From the NCBI GenBank assembly GCA_963757605.1, contig CAVWSF010000001.1, forward strand, positions 806,001-870,000: DNA of 64,000 nt, in the 5' to 3' direction. This stretch comes from JAICJC01 sp963757605 (GTDB lineage: Bacteria > Actinomycetota > Thermoleophilia > Gaiellales > JAICJC01). The translations under genes were made by a program, and so were the position numbers. This document shows, one piece after another, positions 8,770 to 17,626 of the stretch (position 1 is the stretch's first letter; the number at the start of each line of letters is the position of its first letter). A model generated the notes under the pieces. The model made no database searches. It saw nothing but the letters and a program-made list of their open reading frames with translations, and was not told the DNA's origin.

Positions 8770-9504
8770 TCAGCCGGCGACGGTGTTCTCGAGGCCGCCG
8801 TCCACGACAATTGTCGTCCCACTGATGTAGGCGGCGCCGGGCGAGGCCAGAAACGCGATCACCTCGCCCACCTCCTCGGCGGTGCCGATCCGCTTCATCG
8901 GCACGCGGTCGGCGACCTCGTGGAGATCCTCGCCGTAGCCGCGCACGCCCTCGGTGTCGATCCACCCCGGGGCGACGCACACGAGGCCGATCCCGTACTT
9001 CCCCCACTCCAGCGACAGCGTGTTCGTGAGGGCGGTCATGCCGGCGCGGGCGGCCGACGAGTGGGCCATCCCCTCGATGCCGCGCCGCGGGCAGAGGACG
9101 ACCGAGATCACCCGGCCGCCGCCGTTCTCGATCATCCACCGCTTCGCCACGAGCTGGGTCAGGTGCCACGGCGCGTCGAGGTTCAGCCGCCGCACCGCCC
9201 GCCAGCCGTTCGGGGTGATGTCCTCTGCCGGCGCGACGAACTGCCCGCCGGCGTTGTTGACGAGGCAGTCGATCCGGCCGAACTCCGAGAGGCAGCGCTC
9301 GACGAGCGCCTCGGACACCTCCGGCTCGCGGATGTCGCCCGGATGGACGACACAGCCCTCGCCGGCCAGCTCGCGCGTGCCCTCGAGCGGCTCGGGCCGC
9401 CGGCCGGCGACGACGATGTTGAACCCGTCGCGATGGAGCGCCAGCGCGGCCGCCCGGCCGATGCCGGTGCCGCCGCCGGTCACGATCGCCGCACGTTCCC
9501 TCAC
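8770..9504 (-). CDS. SDR-family oxidoreductase, atypical active site
   Basis: 244 residues of a classical-length short-chain dehydrogenase. It has the N-terminal NAD(P) motif 'VTGGGTGIGRAAAL', 'DCLVNNAGGQF' and the C-terminal 'GTTIVVDGG'. Where most SDRs have Tyr-xxx-Lys it reads 'HSSAARAGM', as in 2,4-dienoyl-CoA-reductase-like or trans-enoyl-CoA-reductase-like members that lack the catalytic tyrosine; it may therefore reduce an enoyl/dienoyl substrate rather than a ketone (inference). GTG 9504 is preceded by TAGGTT six bases away. Only 17 bp separate it from the divergent FAD-dependent oxidoreductase. Confidence 0.88.
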   Translation of the reverse strand: MRERAAIVTGGGTGIGRAAALALHRDGFNIVVAGRRPEPLEGTRELAGEGCVVHPGDIREPEVSEALVERCLSEFGRIDCLVNNAGGQFVAPAEDITPNGWRAVRRLNLDAPWHLTQLVAKRWMIENGGGRVISVVLCPRRGIEGMAHSSAARAGMTALTNTLSLEWGKYGIGLVCVAPGWIDTEGVRGYGEDLHEVADRVPMKRIGTAEEVGEVIAFLASPGAAYISGTTIVVDGGLENTVAG

Positions 9505-9521
9505 CCCGCGAACCTACCAGA

Positions 9522-10940
9522 GTGCAAGAATCCCGCGCCGTGCACCGCTCGCTCTGGCTCGAGGAGGCGCTGGCCGCAGAGGACGGCGCATCGGCCCCTG
9601 CGCTGACCGGCGACCAGACGGCCGACGTCTGCATCGTCGGCGGGGGCTACACCGGGCTCTGGACCGCGCTTCGCATCAAGGAGCTCGAGCCCGGCTGCGA
9701 CGTCGCGGTGGTCGAGGCGGACATCTGCGGCGCCGGCGCGAGCGGCCGAAACGGCGGGTTCCTCACCACCTGGTGGTCGAAGCTGGGAACGCTCATCAAG
9801 GCCTGCGGCGAGGAGGAGGGGCTGCGGATCGCGCGCGCCTCGGAGGAGGCGGTGAACACGATCGAGACCTTCTGCTCCGAGAACGCCATCGACGCCCACT
9901 TCCGCCGCGGCGGCTGGCTGTGGGTCGCGACGGCGCCGGCCCAGGTCGGGATGTGGGAGTCTGCCATCGCCGAGTGCGAGCGCCACGGCGTGCACGAGCT
10001 GGTGAGCATGACGCCTGAGGAGCTCCACGAGCACATCGACCAGCCGACCCACCTGGCGGGCGCCTGGGAGCCGCGCACGGCGACGGTGCATCCGGCCCAT
10101 CTCGTCCGCGGCCTGCGCCGCGTCGCGCTGGAGCGGGGCGTCAGGATCTACGAGAACTCGCCGATGCTCGGCCTGCGCCGTACGGGCACGCCGCGCGTGC
10201 GCACCCCGGACGGGGAGATCGCGGCGGGCAGCGTTGCGCTGGCGCTGAACGCCTGGGCCGCCGGGATCCCGGAGCTCTCCCGGGCGATCGTCCCGGTGAC
10301 GAGCGACATCGTCGCCACCGCGCCCGACCACGCGCTCCTCGAGCGCATGCGCTGGACGCGGGCCGAGGCGATCGCCGACGCCCGCCTCATGGTGCACTAC
10401 TACCAGGCGACCCGGGACGGCCGGATCATCTTCGGGAAGGGCGGCGGCACGCTCGCCTACCGGGCCCGGATCGGCGCGGGCTTCCATCACGACTCGCGCA
10501 GGATGGCCTGGGTCACCGAGCACATGCACCGCATCCTCCCGGCCACGGCCGGCGCAGAGGTCACGCACAGCTGGGCCGGGCCGGTGGCGCGGACCGACGA
10601 CGGCCTGCCCATCTTCGGGCGCCTCGCCGACAGGGTCGTCCACGGCGGCGGCTACTCCGGAAACGGCGTCGGGCCGAGCTGGATCGGGGGGCGCATCCTG
10701 GCGTCGCTCGCACTCGGACGCGAGGACGAGTGGGCGAACGCGGGCCTCGTCCGCGAGCCGGGCCGGGCCTTCCCGCCCGAGCCTGTGCGCTATCTCGGCG
10801 GCCGGGTGGTGCGCGAGGCGGTGCGCAAGATGGAGGAGGCCGAGGACAGCGGCAAGAAGCCCGGCCGGCTCGTCACCTACGTCTCCGGGTTCGCCCCGGC
10901 CGGGTACGCGCGCGGCGGCGGCCGCAAGCGGCGCAAGTAG
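9522..10940 (+). CDS. FAD-dependent amine/amino-acid oxidoreductase (DAO family)
   Basis: 472 residues. The N-terminal dinucleotide motif is 'DVCIVGGGYTGLWTALRI' near residue 35, followed by 'GAGASGRNGGFL', the hallmark of the DadA/PuuB-like DAO family; a C-terminal 'YSGNGVGPSWIGGRILA' closes the FAD site. Related enzymes oxidise gamma-glutamylputrescine, sarcosine or other N-alkyl amino compounds, releasing H2O2. The last 80 residues are extended and end in a basic tail (GGRKRRK). It has no operon partner on the same strand; the divergent SDR shares the 17-bp promoter gap. The exact amine is not predictable. Confidence 0.88.
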   Translation: MQESRAVHRSLWLEEALAAEDGASAPALTGDQTADVCIVGGGYTGLWTALRIKELEPGCDVAVVEADICGAGASGRNGGFLTTWWSKLGTLIKACGEEEGLRIARASEEAVNTIETFCSENAIDAHFRRGGWLWVATAPAQVGMWESAIAECERHGVHELVSMTPEELHEHIDQPTHLAGAWEPRTATVHPAHLVRGLRRVALERGVRIYENSPMLGLRRTGTPRVRTPDGEIAAGSVALALNAWAAGIPELSRAIVPVTSDIVATAPDHALLERMRWTRAEAIADARLMVHYYQATRDGRIIFGKGGGTLAYRARIGAGFHHDSRRMAWVTEHMHRILPATAGAEVTHSWAGPVARTDDGLPIFGRLADRVVHGGGYSGNGVGPSWIGGRILASLALGREDEWANAGLVREPGRAFPPEPVRYLGGRVVREAVRKMEEAEDSGKKPGRLVTYVSGFAPAGYARGGGRKRRK

Positions 10941-10973
10941 CCTGCGAGCCCGCCCGGTAGCCTCCGGCCGGCG

Positions 10974-11539
10974 ATGGACGAACCCGTTCAACGGCTTCAT
11001 GTCCAACCCGTGCGGCTGGCGTCTGTCTGGATACCGAGGATCGTCACTGTCGATCCACCGCGGCTGATTCCTCACACGGAGTGGCGGCTCGAGGTCAAGA
11101 TCGTCGCCGCGACCGTCATCCGAGCGGCGGTGATCTTGCGGGAGGGTTCGACGAGTTCGTCGGGTTGCCGCCGGACCCGCCGCGACAGGAGATCAGCGTA
11201 ACCGCCAGGTTCTTCCCGGTGGACTGGCAAGCGTCCGATCGAGTCGGCGTCAGCTTCTCCTACTGCAGGACAGCCGTCGAGGACGCCGAGATGAAGGCGG
11301 ACCCACGCGACGCTGTGGATGTCGTTGCACCCGCGACGGCCTCCACAGGCGATGTCGTCGACCTGGCACGCATCTCGCGTCACGACATCACCCTGTCCGT
11401 TGTCGTTCTTGACGAACTCGACGTCGAAGAGCGTCGAGGTGACCGGTGGCGGGTTCGACCCACGCTGCAACACGCATTGCCGACATACCTGGCCCAACTG
11501 ACGAGCGGACGCCAGAACGGCACCGAGCACACGCGGTAG
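10974..11539 (+). pseudogene. Hypothetical, possibly one frameshifted gene in a lower-GC stretch
   Basis: The 620-bp interval between the oxidoreductase and the MFS gene has visibly lower GC and no recognised family. The best reading is one ORF of about 190 residues: ATG 10974 with 'LASVWIPRIVTVDPPRLIPH' and 'IVAATVIRAAVILREG', a one-base shift near 11145, then 'GFDEFVGLPPDPPRQEISVT', 'ASDRVGVSFSYCRTAVEDAE' and 'ISRHDITLSVVVLDELDVEE' to the stop at 11539. The pieces read like real beta-rich protein, but the opposite strand is also open, so non-coding or foreign DNA remains possible. Confidence 0.3.
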
Positions 11540-11559
11540 GCGTCCAACCTTGTCCCGCC

Positions 11560-12798
11560 CTATTCCCGCCGGTAGCGCGCGAGCACCGGCGACACGGCGT
11601 GCATCAAGGCCACGCCGGCGATGCAGGCCAGTCCGCCCGAGACGACCGAGAAGCGCACCGAGGTGAGGGCGGCCACCGTGCCCGCCTCGACGTCGCCGAT
11701 TCGCGGGCCCGACGTGACGACGGCGATGTGGAGCGCGCTCAGCCGGCCGCGCATCGCGTCCGGCGCGACGAGCTGCAGGATCGTGTTGCGAAAGACGGCC
11801 GAGACGACGTCGGCCCACCCTGCGGCGGCGAGGAACACGAGCGCAAGCGGGAACCAGTCGTGCGGGACGAGCCCGAAGGCGGCGATCGTCGCGCCCCAGG
11901 CGACGACGGAGACGACGACCGCCAGGCCCTGGCGGCGCACGCCGCCGACCCACCCGCTCGAGGCGGCGCCGAGGAGCGCACCCGCGCCCGGCGCGGCGTA
12001 CATGAGCCCGAGCCCGTCGGGCCCCACGTGGTAGGTCGTGACCGCGAGCGCCGGGAAGAGCGCCCGGGGCATCCCGAAGATCATCGCGTTCAGGTCGATC
12101 ACGAAGGTCGAGAGGAGCACGGGCGTCGACCGCGCGAACGCCAGCCCTTCGCGCACCGCGGCCCAGCCGCGGGTCGCCACGCCGGCCGCGGCCGGCGGGA
12201 GCGGCCGGAGCCGCAGGATCATGACGAGCGCGATCCCGAACCCGCCCACCGCCGTCCAGTAGACCGCGGTGACGCCGACCGTTGCGAGCAGGACGCCCGC
12301 CAGCGCCGGCCCGGCCAGCGCGGTCACCTGGCCGACGATCTGGTTCAGGGCGAGGGCGGATGGTAGGTAGTGAGTGCCAACTAACTCCGGGATGCTGGCG
12401 TTGCGAACGGGCGCCTCGATGCTCGAAAACGCCGCGACCACAGCCGCCACCGCGTAGATCGCCCAGACCGGCGGCGACCCGGTCGCGGCGAGCAGCGCCA
12501 GCGCCACGGCGCAGGCTGCCGCCCCGAGCTGCGCCACCAGGATCAGCCGGCGGCGGTCGTGGGCGTCCACCACCGCGCCCGCCGCGAGCGATCCGAGCAG
12601 GAGCGGCACCAGTTCCGCCGCGCCGACGAGGCCGACCGCCAGCGACGAGCTCGTGAGCAGGAACACCTGGAACGGCACCGCCACGGCGACCAGCTGGTGG
12701 GCGGTCGACGCGACCAGGTCGCCGGCCCACAGCCGCCGGTAGTCGGGCGAGGAGCGGAGCGGCGCGACATCCACGATCACGCCACGAAGGCCCGCCAT
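11560..12798 (-). CDS. MFS transporter (EntS/MFS_3-like exporter)
   Basis: 412 residues with twelve hydrophobic segments, starting 'PLRSSPDYRRLWAGDLVAST', a form typical of the enterobactin-exporter (EntS) branch of the major facilitator superfamily. A motif-A-like loop 'AAGAVVDAHDRRRLILVAQL' follows helix 2, and 'EAPVRNASIPELVGTHYLPSA' is the conserved segment before helix 5. It probably exports a siderophore, drug or metabolite by proton antiport. ATG 12798 is preceded six bases away by TATAAC, a near-consensus -10. The gene is divergent from the GAF-GGDEF gene. Confidence 0.88.
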   Translation of the reverse strand: MAGLRGVIVDVAPLRSSPDYRRLWAGDLVASTAHQLVAVAVPFQVFLLTSSSLAVGLVGAAELVPLLLGSLAAGAVVDAHDRRRLILVAQLGAAACAVALALLAATGSPPVWAIYAVAAVVAAFSSIEAPVRNASIPELVGTHYLPSALALNQIVGQVTALAGPALAGVLLATVGVTAVYWTAVGGFGIALVMILRLRPLPPAAAGVATRGWAAVREGLAFARSTPVLLSTFVIDLNAMIFGMPRALFPALAVTTYHVGPDGLGLMYAAPGAGALLGAASSGWVGGVRRQGLAVVVSVVAWGATIAAFGLVPHDWFPLALVFLAAAGWADVVSAVFRNTILQLVAPDAMRGRLSALHIAVVTSGPRIGDVEAGTVAALTSVRFSVVSGGLACIAGVALMHAVSPVLARYRRE

Positions 12799-12852
12799 CG
12801 GCCTGTTATACCGAGGGTGCGGGATTGAGCAGCGTCACATGTGTGCCGATAG

Positions 12853-13884
12853 ATGGAATTCGTGTCCCCTCGAAAGCCGGCTCATCGCCGCGACCGACGC
12901 GAGCTCGAGGTGCTCCACCGCGTCGCCGTCGCGCTTTCGCAATCCCTCGCGTTCTCCGACGTGATGGATGCGCTCGCGCGCGAGCTCGTGCACGCGATCG
13001 ACCGGGTGAGCGAGTGCACGATCACGATCTGGCACCCGGCTCGCGACGTCCTCGAGGTGGCCTCGGTGTACGTCCGCGAGGAGGGACCCTCCGAGGGCGA
13101 CCGCGGCGACATCTACCGCCTGGACGACTACCCGGCCTCGCGCGTCCTGCTGCGCGCCGCCGACGGCTACGGCGTCCAGCGGATGACCGACCCCGGGATC
13201 GCGCCGTTCGTCCGCCAGAAGCTGGTCGAATGGGGATGGTGGACCTGGATCGAGCTGCCGCTCGTGGTGAACGGCCGCTCCGTGGGCCTGGTCGAGATGG
13301 CCGACTACCGCTCAGCGCGCCGCTGGTCGCAGCACGACATCGACTTCTGCCGCACGATCGCCGGCCAGGCCGCCATGGCGGTGCGAAACGCGCAGCTCTA
13401 CGAGGACCTGCGAGCCAGGTCGACAAGGACCCGCTGACCGGCGTCCTGAACCACCGCGCGTTCTACGAGCGGTTGGAGCAGGAGCTCGCCCGGGCCGAGC
13501 GGGCCGGGTCACACCTGGCCGTGATCGTCGTCGACCTCGACGACTTCAAGGCGCTGAACGACACGCGCGGCCACGTGGCCGGCGACACCGCGCTGCGCCG
13601 GGTCGCAGCGGCGATCCGCTCGACCTGCCGCGCCGTCGACATCCCCGGCCGGCTCGGCGGCGACGAGTTCGCAGTCATCCTGCCCGACGTCGAGACCGAC
13701 CTCGACGCGCTCGCCGCCCGCCTCCTGAGGGGCGATCCGGGCCCACGCCGGCCTGCACGCGTCGGTCGGCATCGCAGTCGCCCGCGAGCCGGGCGCCACC
13801 GCCGGCCGGACGGTCGCGCGCGCGGACAGCTCGCTGCTCGAGGCGAAGGCGGCGGGCAAGCACACCTACCGCGTCGCCGCCTGA
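12853..13884 (+). pseudogene. GAF-GGDEF diguanylate cyclase, two compensating frameshifts
   Basis: An N-terminal GAF domain (12853 to about 13420; 'SECTITIWHPARDVLEVASV', 'SVGLVEMADYRSARRWSQHD') runs into a stop at 13437 in its own frame. Removing one base near 13423 joins it to 'VDKDPLTGVLNHRAFYERL' and the catalytic 'RLGGDEFAVIL', with an RxxD inhibitory site (RAVD) five residues before GGDEF. A second shift near 13735 restores the first frame, giving 'AGLHASVGIAVAREPG' and the stop at 13884. Repaired length is about 343 residues. The enzyme would make cyclic di-GMP from GTP in response to a GAF ligand. Both domains are otherwise perfect, so assembly indels are likely. Confidence 0.75.
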
Positions 13885-13939
13885 GCCTTCCCGCCGACGG
13901 CGGGTCGCTCTACACTTGAGGCACCAAGAGGTGCCATCC

Positions 13940-14467
13940 ATGCGCTGCCTGCTGCTCGACGCCACCATGCGACCCACCAGCCTCGTGACCCGGGAACGGG
14001 CCGTGTCGCTTGTTGTCTGCGGCCACGCCCAGGTGATCGCCGAGGAGCCGGGGGTGGTCTTCCGGTCGGAGCACCTGCGCGTGGCGCTGCCGGTGATCCT
14101 CCAGGTGCCGGCCTACGTCGAGCTGCGCCCGCTGGTGAAGCGAAACGTCGTCCGCCGGGTGCTCTTCTGCCGAGATAGCTGGCGGTGCTGCTACTGCAAC
14201 CGTGAGGGCGGCCCGAGGGATCTGACGGTCGACCATGTGAAGCCCCTGTCCCGGGGTGGCTCCCACGTGTGGGACAACGTCGTCACCGCCTGCCGGCGCT
14301 GCAATCACCGCAAGGGAAACCGGCTGCCGTACGAGGCCGGGATGTACCCGCGCCACGTCCCCAAGGCGCCCGACATGGTGCAGGTCGCCTGGGCCGGCCG
14401 GCTCACGCACCCGCTCCAGCGCGAGTACGTGGCGGCCTGGCACAAGGTGCCGGAGGCCGCGCTCTAA
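13940..14467 (+). CDS. HNH endonuclease family protein
   Basis: 175 residues. The N-terminal half ('TSLVTRERAVSLVVCGHAQV') is the domain commonly preceding HNH in actinobacterial small nucleases. The HNH module (about 85–135) has 'WRCCYCNREGGPRDLTVDHV', then 'LSRGGSHVWDNVVTACRRCN' with paired CxxC zinc ligands and the catalytic His in 'VDHV'. ATG 13940 is chosen for the AGAGGT seven bases upstream; a TACACT hexamer lies farther up. The stop overlaps the convergent aminotransferase gene by 4 bp. Stand-alone HNH proteins of this type are widespread and their cellular role is unknown. Confidence 0.87.
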   Translation: MRCLLLDATMRPTSLVTRERAVSLVVCGHAQVIAEEPGVVFRSEHLRVALPVILQVPAYVELRPLVKRNVVRRVLFCRDSWRCCYCNREGGPRDLTVDHVKPLSRGGSHVWDNVVTACRRCNHRKGNRLPYEAGMYPRHVPKAPDMVQVAWAGRLTHPLQREYVAAWHKVPEAAL

Positions 14468-15324
14468 CTGCGGCCGACCGCGGCGCGCAGCGCCGCCTGC
14501 ATCTGCGCGGCCACCGGCCCGGGCCGGCCGTCGCCGATCGTCTCGCCGTCGAGGCGGACGACCGGCATCACCTCGCGCACGCTCGACGACGTGAACACCT
14601 CGGCCGCCCCGACCAGGCGGTCGCGCGGGTACTCGCCCTCGGCCAGCTCGAAGCCCGCGTCACGGGCGGCGGCGAGGAGCGTCTCGCGCGTCACCCCTGC
14701 CAGGATGCCGAGCTCGAGCGCCGGCGTGTGCAGCACCCCGCCCTCGTAGAACCACACGTTCGAGGTCGGGCACTCGAGCGCGACGCCCTCGAGCGAGAGG
14801 AAGAGCGCATCGTGGGCGCCGCGGCGGCGGGCCTCGGCCTGCGCCGCCATGTTGACGGCGTAGCTCGTCGACTTGACGCCGGGCAGGAGCCAGGGCGACT
14901 CGTTGCGGGTGGCCGCGCCGATCGCGAGCTGGAGGGACGCCAGCTCGATGCCGCGGGCCCGCATGCCGTCGAAGCCGCCGGGGAGCGGCGTCACGAGGAC
15001 GAAGCCGATCGAGTCGCCGTCGCCCGAGCCCGGCGTCCACACCACCCTCAGCACCGCGTCCGGGCGCTCGAGGGAGGCGAGCGCCTCTGCGACGAGGGCG
15101 GTCAGTCCTTCGATGTCGGGCGGCGGCAGCTCGAGCACCTGGGCCGACTCGGCCAGCCGGCGCAGGTGCAGGTCGACCCGGAAGGGCAGGCCGGCGTAGA
15201 CGCGCATCGTCTCGAACGCAGCCCGGCCGCGCAGCACCGCCTCGTCGTCGGCGCGCAGGAGCGGCGTCGCCGGGTCGACGACGCCGCGGCCGAGCACTGC
15301 GAGGGCGAGCGGGGCCGGCGACAC
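14464..15324 (-). CDS. Class IV PLP aminotransferase (4-amino-4-deoxychorismate lyase/BCAT-like)
   Basis: 286 residues of fold-type IV PLP enzymes. Signatures are 'GRAAFETMRVYAGLPFRVDLHLRRL' (shared with PabC and D-amino acid transaminases), the PLP-lysine segment 'LPGVKSTSYAVNM' near 165, 'ALFLSLEGVALECPTSNVWF' and 'EVFTSSSVREVMPV'. The length suits 4-amino-4-deoxychorismate lyase or a short branched-chain transaminase; the reaction cannot be fixed further. GTG 15324 is preceded by TACCAT seven bases away (leaderless type). Only 7 bp separate it from the divergent methyltransferase. Confidence 0.87.
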   Translation of the reverse strand: MSPAPLALAVLGRGVVDPATPLLRADDEAVLRGRAAFETMRVYAGLPFRVDLHLRRLAESAQVLELPPPDIEGLTALVAEALASLERPDAVLRVVWTPGSGDGDSIGFVLVTPLPGGFDGMRARGIELASLQLAIGAATRNESPWLLPGVKSTSYAVNMAAQAEARRRGAHDALFLSLEGVALECPTSNVWFYEGGVLHTPALELGILAGVTRETLLAAARDAGFELAEGEYPRDRLVGAAEVFTSSSVREVMPVVRLDGETIGDGRPGPVAAQMQAALRAAVGRS

Positions 15325-15331
15325 GTGTGCG

Positions 15332-16075
15332 ATGGTACTGCCAGTGACGGCGACCTCCGACCGCAAGGCGCACGCCCGCTCGCTCTTCGCCGGGATCGCC
15401 GGCGACTACGACCGCTGGGCGCAGCTGCTCTCGTTCGGCCAGGACCGGCGCTGGCACGACCTGATGATCGAGACGCTCGCGCCCGCCGCGGCCCGCCCCG
15501 GGGCCCTCGTCGCCGACGTCGCCACCGGCACGGCCGCCGTGGGGATCGCCCTCGCTCGCCGCTATCCGGGCTGCCGCGTGGTCGGGATCGACCAGAGCCC
15601 CGAGATGCTGGCGGGCGGCACGCGCCGGGTGGAGGCGGCCGGGCTCGGCGGGCGGATCGAGCTCGTCGAGGGACAGGCCGAGCGGCTCCCGCTCGAGACC
15701 GGATCGGTCGACGCCCTCACCCACACCTACCTGCTGCGCTACGTCGACGACCCGCCTGCCACCGTGGCGCGCATGGCAGAGGCGATCCGGCCCGGCGGCA
15801 TGATGGCCTCGCTCGAGTTCGGCGTCCCCGTCGGCGCGGCCCTCCCCGCGTGGCGACTGTGGACGCGGGCCGGGCTGCCGCTCCTCGGCGCTCCGGGCGG
15901 GCGGGCCTGGGTCGCGACCGGCCGCTTCCTGGGCCCGAGCATCGAGCGCTTCTGGCGAGAGCATCCGCTCGAGGAGGTGCTCGGCTGGTGGGCCGCCGCG
16001 GGCATGGAGGGGATCCGCGCCCGCCGCCTCAGCCTCGGCGGCGGCGTCATCGTCTGGGGCACGCGCTCGGGCTGA
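15332..16075 (+). CDS. UbiE/COQ5-family SAM-dependent methyltransferase
   Basis: 247 residues (or 243 from GTG 15344). The start 'ARSLFAGIAGDYDRWAQLLS' and 'FGQDRRWHDLMIE' are typical of demethylmenaquinone/ubiquinone methyltransferases. SAM motif I is 'LVADVATGTAAVGIAL', followed by 'GIDQSPEMLAGG' and 'GSVDALTHTYLLRYVDDP'. It probably methylates demethylmenaquinone or a related quinone at the membrane surface; other C- or O-methyl acceptors are possible. It sits head-to-head with the aminotransferase gene and stops 3 bp before the convergent cupin gene. Confidence 0.85.
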   Translation: MVLPVTATSDRKAHARSLFAGIAGDYDRWAQLLSFGQDRRWHDLMIETLAPAAARPGALVADVATGTAAVGIALARRYPGCRVVGIDQSPEMLAGGTRRVEAAGLGGRIELVEGQAERLPLETGSVDALTHTYLLRYVDDPPATVARMAEAIRPGGMMASLEFGVPVGAALPAWRLWTRAGLPLLGAPGGRAWVATGRFLGPSIERFWREHPLEEVLGWWAAAGMEGIRARRLSLGGGVIVWGTRSG

Positions 16076-16078
16076 CCG

Positions 16079-16615
16079 TCAGGCCGCGACGGGCGGCGGC
16101 AGCTCCTCGGAGGCCGGCGCGTTCCTGCGAGCCAGGCAGCCGTCCGCGGCGATCTCGTAGTAGCCCATCCGCTCGAGCGGCGGCGAGTAGAGATGCAGCG
16201 AGACCGACGCGCCCGCCCCGCCGTTTCGCACGTCGTGGATGCGCGAGGAGTCGAAGCAGAAGCCCTCGCCGGCCGCATGCGCCGAGCTGACGACGCCGGG
16301 CTCGCCCATCACGAGCCGGTCCTCGGTGAGGGTGCCGTCGACGACGCGGACGGCGCCGCTCGAGAGGTCGTGGTCGTGCAGGCCCGTGTCCTGCGACCCG
16401 GACCAGCAGATGAGCCACGCGTCGAGCACCGCGTCGCGGTGGATGCGGACGTAGACCCGCCGGTCCTCGTCGTGCTCCACCAGATGGCCCCACAGGTCGG
16501 CGCAGGCCGCGAGGTCGTGGGCCAGCTCCAGGAGCCGGCCCGGCTCGAGGTCTCCCGAGGCCGGCACCCGTTCCTCGAACCAGCGTGCCAGAGCGGGCTC
16601 CACGTGCGCGTCCAT
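16079..16615 (-). CDS. Cysteine-dioxygenase-type cupin
   Basis: 178 residues, the normal size of bacterial cysteine dioxygenase-like cupins. The iron-site HxH is in 'TGLHDHDLSSGAVRVVDG' near residue 85 and the third histidine in 'SSRIHDVRNGG' near 140; 'VSLHLYSPPLERMGYYE' is the conserved C-terminal strand. The expected reaction is O2-dependent oxidation of cysteine or another thiol (3-mercaptopropionate type) to a sulfinate. ATG 16615 faces the LacI-family gene across 39 bp holding an operator-like palindrome, so it is the most likely target of that regulator. Confidence 0.82.
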   Translation of the reverse strand: MDAHVEPALARWFEERVPASGDLEPGRLLELAHDLAACADLWGHLVEHDEDRRVYVRIHRDAVLDAWLICWSGSQDTGLHDHDLSSGAVRVVDGTLTEDRLVMGEPGVVSSAHAAGEGFCFDSSRIHDVRNGGAGASVSLHLYSPPLERMGYYEIAADGCLARRNAPASEELPPPVAA

Positions 16616-16633
16616 TTGCGACCCCCGGGTGCT

Positions 16634-16649
16634 TGTGAAACGATTAACA
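16634..16649. promoter_or_regulatory. LacI-family operator-like palindrome
   Basis: TGTGAAAC·GATTAACA is a 16-bp near-palindrome, six of eight positions symmetric, centred on CG as in LacI/PurR-family operators. It lies in the 39-bp gap between the divergent cysteine-dioxygenase-like gene and the LacI-family regulator gene, where it would block both promoters. That gap is also the AT-richest point of the neighbourhood. The assignment is inferred from position and symmetry. Confidence 0.6.
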
Positions 16650-16654
16650 GCATC

Positions 16655-17626
16655 ATGGCGCAGACGACCGCCCGGCGCAAGCGCGCCACGCTGCGCGACC
16701 TGGCAGAGGCCACCGGGCTGTCGCCGGCCGGCGTGTCGTACGCCCTGCGCGGGCAGCGGGTGTCCTCCGAGACCGAGGCCCGCGTCCGGGCCGAGGCCGC
16801 GCGCATCGGCTTTCGCTCCGACCCGATCGCCCGTGCCCTGCGCGGAGGCGCCACCGGCCTCGTCGGCATGATCGGCGGCAGCCTCGACGACTTCTGGCAC
16901 CAGGAGTTCGCCTCCGAGCTGCAGCGCTGCCTTCGCCGCCGCGGCCGCCACATGCTGCTCGCCGATGCCGGCGGCGACGCCGATGCGGAGATCGCGCTCG
17001 CCGAGAGCCTCTCCGACCAGCGCGTCGACGGGCTCGTCGCCCTCCCCGTCGAGCCCGGCTCGCCCGCGTGGCTTCCCGTCGTGGAGGCCGTCCCCACCGT
17101 GGCCGTGGGCGCGGCGCTGCCGGCGCCCGCAGGAGCCGTGCGCTTCGCCGCGGATGCCGGGTTCGACCTCGTGCTCGACCACCTGCACGATGCCGGCCAC
17201 CGCCGGATCCTGGTGCTGGCCACGGGCACCCACCGGCCGCCGCGCCGGGCCGGCGTCCGCACCGTGCGGTGCGGCTTCGCGCCCGCCGACGGCCGCGCCG
17301 CCGCCCTGCGCGCGCTCGACCGGGACGACAGGCCGTCCGCCGTCTTCGCCCTCTCCGACGCGCTCGCCTACGGCGCCTACATGGCGTGCGCCGACCTCGG
17401 GCTCGACATCCCCGGCGACGTCGCCGTCGCCGGCTTCGACGACCACCCGCTCTCGCCGCTCGTCGCCCCGCCGCTCACAAGCGTCAGCTGGGACACCGCG
17501 GCGGCTGCGGCCGCTGCGGCCGAGATGCTGGTCGGGGCGATCGACGACGGCCGGGCCGCCGGCGAGGTCGTCGTCCCGCCCAGGCTTCGGCCGCGCCGGT
17601 CGACGGCGGCTCAGCCGCGCGCGTAG
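16655..17626 (+). CDS. LacI-family transcriptional regulator
   Basis: 323 residues. The N-terminal helix-turn-helix is 'ATLRDLAEATGLSPAGVSYAL' with hinge 'SSETEARVRAEAARIGFRSD', followed by a periplasmic-binding-protein-like effector domain ('GLVGMIGGSLDDFWHQEFAS', 'AVFALSDALAYGAYMACADLG', 'DVAVAGFDDHPLSPLVAPPL'). The ATG at 16655 is the only start consistent with the HTH. The effector domain is a little shorter than usual, with the segment after 'VLDHLHDAGHRRILVL' compressed. It probably autoregulates and controls the divergent cupin gene. Its 3' end overlaps the convergent GNAT gene by 16 bp. Confidence 0.9.
   Translation: MAQTTARRKRATLRDLAEATGLSPAGVSYALRGQRVSSETEARVRAEAARIGFRSDPIARALRGGATGLVGMIGGSLDDFWHQEFASELQRCLRRRGRHMLLADAGGDADAEIALAESLSDQRVDGLVALPVEPGSPAWLPVVEAVPTVAVGAALPAPAGAVRFAADAGFDLVLDHLHDAGHRRILVLATGTHRPPRRAGVRTVRCGFAPADGRAAALRALDRDDRPSAVFALSDALAYGAYMACADLGLDIPGDVAVAGFDDHPLSPLVAPPLTSVSWDTAAAAAAAAEMLVGAIDDGRAAGEVVVPPRLRPRRSTAAQPRA

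Noticed and set aside
11440..11480. tRNA-like T-arm (GGGTTCGACCCAC) in the lower-GC stretch
   Set aside because: Only a four-of-five stem around TTCGACC; no acceptor, D or anticodon arms could be fitted around it.
14269..16290. Very long Arg/Pro-rich open frames (several of 400–1100 codons) antisense or out of frame to real genes
   Set aside because: They are high-GC shadow frames: composition is unlike protein and each lies over a gene with clear family motifs.
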